From an uncultured Lachnospiraceae bacterium (GTDB lineage: Bacteria; Bacillota; Clostridia; Lachnospirales; Lachnospiraceae), in contig CAJUNN010000052.1 in the NCBI GenBank assembly GCA_910587955.1, positions 1-18,055 of the forward strand: DNA of 18,055 bases, written 5' to 3'. The translations under genes were made by a program, and so were the position numbers. This document shows, in pieces, positions 14,387-18,055 of the stretch (position 1 is the stretch's first letter; each line of letters opens with the position of its first letter). The notes below the pieces were generated by a model. It made no database searches and was not told the origin of the DNA. It was given only the letters and a program-made list of their open reading frames with translations.

Positions 14387-14611
14387 TTAGATCAAAGTGC
14401 TGACCTCTTTTTCGCAAAATAGGCTGAGTCTGTGGAGTGCTCCGGTGCAGGCGACATACAAAAGGTTTTTATCATCTTCATCATGGTAGTTCCAGTTGTC
14501 TGCATCACAAACCAGGACAGCATCAAATTCCAACCCCTGTGACAGATAGGCTGGTATGATAAATACACCCTGCAGCTCGGATCCGCGCCCTTCCCGGAGA
14601 AAATTTAGCAT
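14387..14611 (-). pseudogene. Degenerate C-terminal tail of a HelD-like (UvrD/Rep) helicase
   Basis: On the - strand, about 60 residues match the end of HelD-type superfamily 1 helicases: GVFIIPAYLSQGLEFDAVLV (motif V region; intact proteins have AYLAKGLEFD), then LLYVACTGALHRLSLF. The motif VI arginine, normally ACTRALHRL, is Gly here, which should abolish ATP hydrolysis. Sequence before the GVF block (about residues 1-64 of the open frame, back to 14764) does not look like HelD. The normal protein is about 700-770 residues and recycles RNA polymerase. The frame ends at TAA 14389-14387, only 11 bases from the stop of the convergent DHFR-family gene. This is clearly a relic, probably left by a rearrangement. 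Confidence 0.65.
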
Positions 14612-14633
14612 ACGCCAGTACCTATAAACAGTC

Positions 14634-14662
14634 TTGTATTCATGAAAATGGTATGCTATTAT
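14634..14662 (+). promoter_or_regulatory. Predicted extended -10 promoter for the OadG-like gene
   Basis: TTGTAT (14634-14639), 17 bases, then TGC-TATTAT (14654-14662), an extended -10 element. The next + strand gene starts at 14768, leaving a leader of about 100 bases. Confidence 0.5.
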
Positions 14663-14767
14663 TATGGTGGAGAGAGTGGATAAAGCCAGAAGCCTTTGTT
14701 CGCTCCCTTGCCTTTTTGTATCAGAATAAAAGACAGCAGCAACCCGGAATAAGAATAGGAGCAAACT

Positions 14768-14911
14768 ATGATGTGGACAAATTTTCTGATTTCTTTGGAG
14801 ATTATGGCAAAGGGCATGGCGGGGATTTTTGCGGTCATCGGGATTCTCACCCTGGCAGTGATGCTGATGGGAAAGTGGTCAAAAAAAGACGGGAACAGCG
14901 GCCAGGTATGA
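14768..14911 (+). CDS. OadG-like small membrane protein (sodium pump decarboxylase gamma subunit type)
   Basis: The short frame encodes 47 residues, begins ATG-ATG and ends at TGA 14909-14911. AGGAG (14757-14761) lies 6 bases before the first ATG. The protein starts MMWTNFLISLEIMAKGMAGI, then has one hydrophobic segment (about 17-36, IFAVIGILTLAVMLMG) and a short basic, polar tail. This SLxxMxKGMxGIF pattern is that of the small gamma subunit (OadG) found with sodium-pumping decarboxylases in Clostridia, as I recall it. Gamma subunits help assemble the alpha/beta complex. Short length makes the family call uncertain, but the ribosome site, membrane segment, promoter and the oadB gene 1 kb upstream all support it. 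Because it is so short, standard gene finders may miss it. Confidence 0.65.
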   Translation: MMWTNFLISLEIMAKGMAGIFAVIGILTLAVMLMGKWSKKDGNSGQV

Positions 14912-14940
14912 ACAGATTGTTGCAAAAATATTAAATTTTC

Positions 14941-14970
14941 ACCGAAAACTTGACAAATACAACCGAAAAC
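14941..14970 (+). repeat. Direct repeat ACCGAAAAC flanking a TTGACA box
   Basis: ACCGAAAAC occurs at 14941-14949 and again at 14962-14970, start to start 21 bases (about two helical turns). TTGACA (14950-14955) lies between them. CATAGT at 14973-14978 is a possible -10 with a 17-base spacer. The pair looks like an operator for a repressor or activator. Confidence 0.4.
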
Positions 14971-14989
14971 GGCATAGTAAATTCAGAAA

Positions 14990-15010
14990 AGGGCGGATAT
15001 TCTCCGCCCT
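14990..15010. terminator. Strong short hairpin, probable terminator
   Basis: AGGGCGGA (14990-14997) pairs perfectly with TCCGCCCT (15003-15010) around TATTC. On the + strand only GTTTAG follows. On the - strand TTTTCTGAATTT follows, a better U-tract. It could end transcription from the OadG-like gene, or act just after the possible promoter at 14950-14978. Confidence 0.6.
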
Positions 15011-15102
15011 GTTTAGCGCAGTTCTGATGGGGGAGAGGGATGCCGGCTTAAGTGCAGAGAACATTTGCCGGCTGCATTTTTCAGGGTGTGAAAGGGGAAA
15101 GA

Positions 15103-15576
15103 ATGCGGAGAAGCGACAGAGAAATCAAAGAATTTGACGAGATCGTAGAAGTGATGAAGAAGTGCGACGTGTGCCGGATCGCCATGCAGGGAGACGAGTA
15201 TCCTTATGTGGTGCCTCTGAATTTTGGAATGGAGGCGGAGGGGCGGCAGGTGACTCTCTATTTCCACGGAGCCATGGAGGGGATGAAGTACGAGCTCCTG
15301 GCAAAGAATAACCGGGTCTGTTTTGAGATGGACTGCGGACATATGCTGTTTACCGATATGGAGCGGGGAAACTGCACCATGTGTTATGAGAGCGTGATAG
15401 GTTTCGGCGTAGTGGAAGAAGTACCGGAGGATCAGAAAAAGGAGGCCCTGGATATCCTTATGGAGCATTATCCGGTTCCTACGGGATTCCGGTACAGCGA
15501 GGCTGTAATTCCGCGCACGCGGATGCTGAAGCTGAAAGTAGAGCGGATGAGCGGGAAGCGGCGGGAGAAGAAATGA
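15103..15576 (+). CDS. Pyridoxamine 5'-phosphate oxidase-like / NimA-type flavin protein
   Basis: The product has 157 residues from ATG 15103, chosen for AAAGGGGAAA just upstream; the frame is open to 15052. It has the features of Nim/PNPOx-like proteins: an N-terminal MRRSDREIKEFDEIVEVM helix, CDVCRIAM, YPYVVPLNFGME, LYFHGAMEGMK and NNRVCFEMD. These proteins form a split beta-barrel dimer that binds FMN, or haem in some members. Some confer 5-nitroimidazole resistance, but most chromosomal clostridial copies have no proven function. GC content matches the host-like part of the window. A bidirectional-looking terminator follows 13 bases after the stop. Confidence 0.88.
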   Translation: MRRSDREIKEFDEIVEVMKKCDVCRIAMQGDEYPYVVPLNFGMEAEGRQVTLYFHGAMEGMKYELLAKNNRVCFEMDCGHMLFTDMERGNCTMCYESVIGFGVVEEVPEDQKKEALDILMEHYPVPTGFRYSEAVIPRTRMLKLKVERMSGKRREKK

Positions 15577-15589
15577 GATGAGAAGCAGA

Positions 15590-15624
15590 AAAAGGCTGCG
15601 GCGTAGATAGACGCCCAGCCTTTT
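15590..15624. terminator. Bidirectional rho-independent terminator
   Basis: AAAAGGCT (15590-15597) pairs with AGCCTTTT (15617-15624), and GGCGT (15600-15604) pairs with ACGCC (15611-15615), with a small internal bulge and loop AGATAG. Flanking A- and T-runs allow use from both strands: the NimA-like gene on + and possibly the GNAT gene on -. Confidence 0.75.
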
Positions 15625-15703
15625 GCGCATGTGCCTTGCGGCGTGCGATTCTAAAATCATAAGGCCGGCAGAGGGGCAGAAAAAAGGAGGATGCCGGAGA
15701 GCT

Positions 15704-16279
15704 TTATTTGCGGCAATACCGCATAAAAATCTTCTCGTTAAACCCTTTTTGCTTGCCATGTTTTTCCGGAATGCGCTTAAATTCCTCAAACCCGATACGC
15801 GTATAACATTTAATAGCATTGGTATTTATATCAGTAACATCAAGCACAAAATCTTGATACTTTGTTAGCAGCATACTTTCTTGGATCATAGCTGTAGCAA
15901 TGCCTTGTTTGCGGTATTTTTTTCGTACTGCTACAAACTCTAGGTATCCAGTTGTAATCGGATACTCAAGTTGCTTTTCAAATTCTTCTTTCAAAACGAA
16001 AGTACCGATCATTCCTTTGAAGAACCCGAAATGTTTCTTCAAAGATGCTTTTTCTGCTCTTGCAGCTCTGCCATTGCAATCAGAAATTGCCAATACTCCC
16101 GCAATAGTTCCCTTTCTATCTGCCACATAAAATTTTTCCATATTCAATCCCGCTGCCATAGCATCTGCCACTTTTTGATTATCTTTACATAATATAGAAA
16201 AATCCTTTTCAAATGCTTCTGCAATACATAAAGCTACATGATTCCGGTCTGTTTCTTTTGCTTTCCTTATATGCAGCAT
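15704..16279 (-). CDS. GNAT family N-acetyltransferase
   Basis: From ATG 16279 the product has 191 residues. The N-terminus MLHIRKAKETDRNHVALCI and motif A (LEFVAVRKKYRKQGIATAMI, carrying R/QxxGxA for acetyl-CoA binding) are typical GNAT. A late CYTRIGFEEF block is motif B. This start is preferred because GGAG lies 9 bases upstream. The frame is open back to a TTG at 16393 (38 more residues), but that part has no good ribosome site and does not look like the domain. The substrate is unknown: small molecule, protein or drug. The gene is AT-rich compared with its left neighbours, which suggests a separate origin. It has a strong promoter about 150 bases upstream and is divergent from the LysR gene, a common regulator-target layout. 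Confidence 0.85.
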   Translation of the reverse strand: MLHIRKAKETDRNHVALCIAEAFEKDFSILCKDNQKVADAMAAGLNMEKFYVADRKGTIAGVLAISDCNGRAARAEKASLKKHFGFFKGMIGTFVLKEEFEKQLEYPITTGYLEFVAVRKKYRKQGIATAMIQESMLLTKYQDFVLDVTDINTNAIKCYTRIGFEEFKRIPEKHGKQKGFNEKIFMRYCRK

Positions 16280-16337
16280 CTTAATAAACTCCAAACTTTG
16301 ATTATTTATATGTAATTTCCCGACAAGTTTACGCCTT

Positions 16338-16366
16338 CTCTCATTGCTCATAAGGGCAAATGAGAG
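16338..16366 (-). repeat. Inverted repeat in the GNAT leader
   Basis: CTCTCATT (16338-16345) and AATGAGAG (16359-16366) form a perfect 8-bp stem with a 13-base loop. On the - strand CTCAT (start of the repeat) can alternatively pair with ATGAG in the loop. No U-tract follows, so it may be a leader RNA structure or a protein site and not a terminator. Confidence 0.4.
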
Positions 16367-16435
16367 GGCAAAAAATCTCATGACAAGATACAATAGAGTG
16401 CGGCAGTCGGAGAACTGTGATGTATGTGCGCTTAT

Positions 16436-16464
16436 ATTATAACGGAGAATTTTTCTATAGACAA
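16436..16464 (-). promoter_or_regulatory. Predicted promoter of the GNAT gene
   Basis: On the - strand: TTGTCT (16464-16459), exactly 17 bases, then a perfect TATAAT (16441-16436). The transcript would start near 16429, giving a leader of about 150 bases before ATG 16279. Confidence 0.65.
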
Positions 16465-16528
16465 GTGCATTTACGGTGATAAAAATGGTCTGTGGTATGA
16501 ACTGCAGAGAGATTATTATATTCCTTGC

Positions 16529-16557
16529 TGAAAAATAAGGATAAAATCTGCTATAAT
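16529..16557 (+). promoter_or_regulatory. Predicted extended -10 promoter of the LysR gene
   Basis: TATAAT (16552-16557) with the TGC extension (16549-16551). A weak -35, TGAAAA (16529-16534), is 17 bases away. The start codon is 28 bases downstream with AAGGAGG between. Confidence 0.6.
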
Positions 16558-16585
16558 ATTTTTGGAAACTAAGGAGGCAAAAATT

Positions 16586-17455
16586 ATGGAATTAAGAGTT
16601 TTGAAATATTTTTTGATGGTTGCCAGAGAAGAAAATATTACAAAGGCCGCAGCCCTATTACATCTTACACAGCCAACACTTTCCCGGCAGCTTAGGCAGC
16701 TTGAAGAAGAATTAGGGGTAAAACTGTTTCATAGAAGCAAACACAGTATTATTCTAACTGAGGACGGTATGCTCTTAAAGCGCCGGGCGCAGGAAATCGT
16801 TTCATTGTCCCATAAGACGGTTCAGGAGCTTTCCCATAAGGAAGATGTGCTGTCAGGTGAAATTGCAATAGGATGTGGGGAAACGAAAGGTATGCTCTTT
16901 CTTTCGGAACAGATCAGAAAATTCCAGCACAAATATCCCCTTGTGCAGTTTAGTATTCATAGTGCAATCGCAGATGATATTAAAGAACGGATTGGGAAAG
17001 GGATTTTAGATATAGGGCTTCTTATGGAACCTGTGGATGTTGGGAAGTATGAATTTATCCGTATGCCGCAGAAAGAAAAATGGGGGATATTGGTAAGGAA
17101 AGATTCTGAATTGGCAGCCAAGGAATCTGTCAATCCTGAGGATTTAACAGGTGTGCCTCTCATCATGGTAAAACGGGAATTGGTAAAAAACGAACTGGCC
17201 AGTTGGTTTGGAGATTATTACGAAGGACTTCAAATTGCGGCTGTCTATAATTTGATTTTAAATGCTGCGGCTATGGTGGAACGCGGGGTTGGCATTGCAC
17301 TGTGTTTTGATCTTGGCGTAGCTTTTTATGAGGACTTATGTTTTGTTCCGCTTGCTCCAACATTAGAAACGGGTTCGGTGTTAGTCTGGAAAAAGAATCA
17401 GGCGCTTGGAGCGGCCACTTCCCAATTTATGAGTTTTCTTAAAAATGCTTTTTAG
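16586..17455 (+). CDS. LysR family transcriptional regulator
   Basis: The protein has 289 residues from ATG 16586, with AAGGAGG at 16571-16577. The N-terminal winged helix (about 1-60: VAREENITKAAALLHLTQPTLS, then RQLRQLEEELGVKLFHR) is classic LysR. A periplasmic-binding-protein-like effector domain follows from about residue 90 (GEIAIGCGETKGM onward) with a hydrophobic C-terminal GVGIALCFDLG block. Length is normal. LysR proteins bind DNA as tetramers and respond to a small ligand. It is transcribed away from the GNAT gene with both promoters in a gap of about 300 bases, so it may control that gene and itself. The gene is AT-rich like the GNAT gene, so the pair may have been acquired together. 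Confidence 0.95.
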   Translation: MELRVLKYFLMVAREENITKAAALLHLTQPTLSRQLRQLEEELGVKLFHRSKHSIILTEDGMLLKRRAQEIVSLSHKTVQELSHKEDVLSGEIAIGCGETKGMLFLSEQIRKFQHKYPLVQFSIHSAIADDIKERIGKGILDIGLLMEPVDVGKYEFIRMPQKEKWGILVRKDSELAAKESVNPEDLTGVPLIMVKRELVKNELASWFGDYYEGLQIAAVYNLILNAAAMVERGVGIALCFDLGVAFYEDLCFVPLAPTLETGSVLVWKKNQALGAATSQFMSFLKNAF

Positions 17456-17508
17456 GCATTGCAAGATATTTAATACAGGCATTAGACATTTCTTGAAAAT
17501 TAAATTAA

Positions 17509-17540
17509 AATGCAGGTGTTCAAAGGAGGACACCTGCATT
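17509..17540. terminator. Perfect 11-bp hairpin, probable terminator after the LysR gene
   Basis: AATGCAGGTGT (17509-17519) pairs perfectly with ACACCTGCATT (17530-17540). The 10-base loop is TCAAAGGAGG, which contains a Shine-Dalgarno-like AAAGGAGG. The + side tail ATTTATG is poor in T, while the - side has TTTTAATTTAA. It lies 54 bases after the LysR stop. Confidence 0.6.
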
Positions 17541-17655
17541 ATTTATGCACACGGACCCCAAGCGAAATTTGTCAGCAGAAGCTGACGGGTGCCCGGCGCA
17601 CGAGTAGGAGGATAAACCTTCCCTGCTCAATTTATCTGTGGAAAGGAGCTTACGA
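17541..17655 (+). promoter_or_regulatory. Leader region before the MerR gene
   Basis: A 115-base stretch, partly GC-rich. It has a perfect hairpin GTCAGC-AGAA-GCTGAC (17571-17586), a smaller GTGC/GCAC hairpin (17589-17601) and a 20-codon open frame (ATG 17545 to TAG 17605-17607). GAAAGGAG (17641-17648) is the MerR ribosome site. I see no clear sigma-A promoter, so the real function of the region is uncertain. Confidence 0.35.
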
Positions 17656-18030
17656 ATGACGATTGATGAAGCAAGCACACGTTACAATATTCCCCTTGAT
17701 ATTCTACGCGAGTATGAGAGCTGGGGACTATGCGGCGCTGTAAAAAAAGTCATGGGCGCATGGCAGTATGACGATCAGGATATAGAACGGCTGAGTATGA
17801 TTATGACGCTGCATGACATCGGCTTTCTGAATGACGAAGTAGAAAGCTATATGCGCCTGTTACTGGAAGGGGAAAGTACCGAGGCGCAAAGGCTTGCTAT
17901 GTTGAATAGAAGGCGCAGCGCTACGCTGGATGAAATTCATTTCAGAGAAATGCAGCTAGATCGAATGGATTATCTTCGTCATAAGATTCGGGAATCAAAC
18001 AAAGGAGCTTCCTGTATAATTCAAATATAG
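17656..18030 (+). CDS. MerR family transcriptional regulator
   Basis: The protein has 124 residues from ATG 17656, chosen because GAAAGGAG sits 7 bases upstream; the frame is open to GTG 17638. The N-terminal winged helix (MTIDEASTRYNIPLDILREYESWGL, read as two short pieces) fits MerR: TIDEASTRYNIP is the HTH entry and LREYESWGL the recognition helix. WQYDDQDIERLSMIMTLHDI is the wing and second helix pair. A C-terminal helix (MQLDRMDYLRHKI) would form the dimer coiled coil. No metal-binding Cys pair of the MerR/ZntR kind is visible; the single Cys near the C-terminus (ASCIIQI) is not enough. It is short, so the effector domain is minimal. The next gene, just beyond the window edge, is the likely target. 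Confidence 0.88.
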   Translation: MTIDEASTRYNIPLDILREYESWGLCGAVKKVMGAWQYDDQDIERLSMIMTLHDIGFLNDEVESYMRLLLEGESTEAQRLAMLNRRRSATLDEIHFREMQLDRMDYLRHKIRESNKGASCIIQI

Positions 18031-18055
18031 GGAATTCCAAGAAAGAAGGTTGAGA

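Noticed and set aside
14371..14400. AT-rich hairpin between the DHFR-family gene and the HelD relic as a terminator
   Set aside because: The stem (TTTG-ATCT / AGAT-CAAA with a bulge) is weak and no T-run follows on either strand.
15656..15700. CCGGCA/TGCCGG inverted repeat after the NimA-like gene
   Set aside because: Only six pairs around a loop of more than 20 bases, no T-run, and the clear terminator at 15590-15624 already explains the region.
15013..15819. 268-codon frame on the - strand
   Set aside because: It covers the NimA-like gene, a terminator and the end of the GNAT gene; its sequence matches no family and it has no ribosome site.

Overview
The window looks like chromosomal DNA from a gut-type anaerobic Firmicute, most likely Lachnospiraceae (Clostridium cluster XIVa relatives). 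Supporting signs are strong AGGAGG ribosome sites, TTGACA/TATAAT promoters, TGA used as stop, a DUF4358 lipoprotein next to MBOAT and DHHW genes, a clostridial YbiT-like ABC-F protein, and a sodium-pump decarboxylase beta subunit. This placement comes from recalled family distributions, not from a search. Most of the left two thirds is GC-rich. Several genes on the right (about 13.8-14.4 kb and 15.7-17.5 kb) are clearly AT-richer, so that end reads as a patchwork of acquired genes and gene remnants.

Left edge (1-1518, + strand): the 3' end of a class III (glutamate-1-semialdehyde type) aminotransferase, a small unknown protein, a YgjP-like zinc metallopeptidase that starts at TTG directly after an in-frame amber codon, and a collapsed remnant of a yccF gene. 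Then on the - strand (1503-4119): an ABC-F ATPase followed without any gap by a WYL-domain regulator, with a promoter in the divergent region.

Centre (4171-11979, + strand): one probable seven-gene operon with a good sigma-A promoter at its head and a terminator at its end. It encodes a zinc-ribbon membrane protein with a duplicated extracellular domain, a DUF4358 lipoprotein, an MBOAT O-acyltransferase, a DHHW (AlgJ/AlgX-like) protein, a GT-C type membrane glycosyltransferase, an aldo/keto reductase and a small membrane protein. MBOAT plus DHHW is the usual core of an envelope polysaccharide acylation machine. The other envelope proteins are plausible partners.

Right part (12055-18055): a remnant of an Rpn/YhgA-like nuclease. 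Next is an OadB-type sodium-pump beta subunit whose leader has a promoter, a probable yybP-ykoY (Mn2+) riboswitch and an overlapping intrinsic terminator. Then come an AT-rich dihydrofolate-reductase-family gene, a degenerate HelD helicase tail on the - strand, and a 47-residue OadG-like membrane protein with its own extended -10 promoter. After these are a NimA-like flavin protein, a divergent GNAT acetyltransferase / LysR regulator pair, and a MerR regulator at the edge. No alpha (carboxyltransferase) or biotin-carrier subunit of a sodium-pumping decarboxylase is visible.

The strongest leads are the OadB gene under a predicted metal riboswitch, the nearby unlabelled OadG-like gene, and the surface-acylation operon with its two unexplained partner proteins. 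I saw no rRNA, tRNA, CRISPR array or complete insertion sequence.
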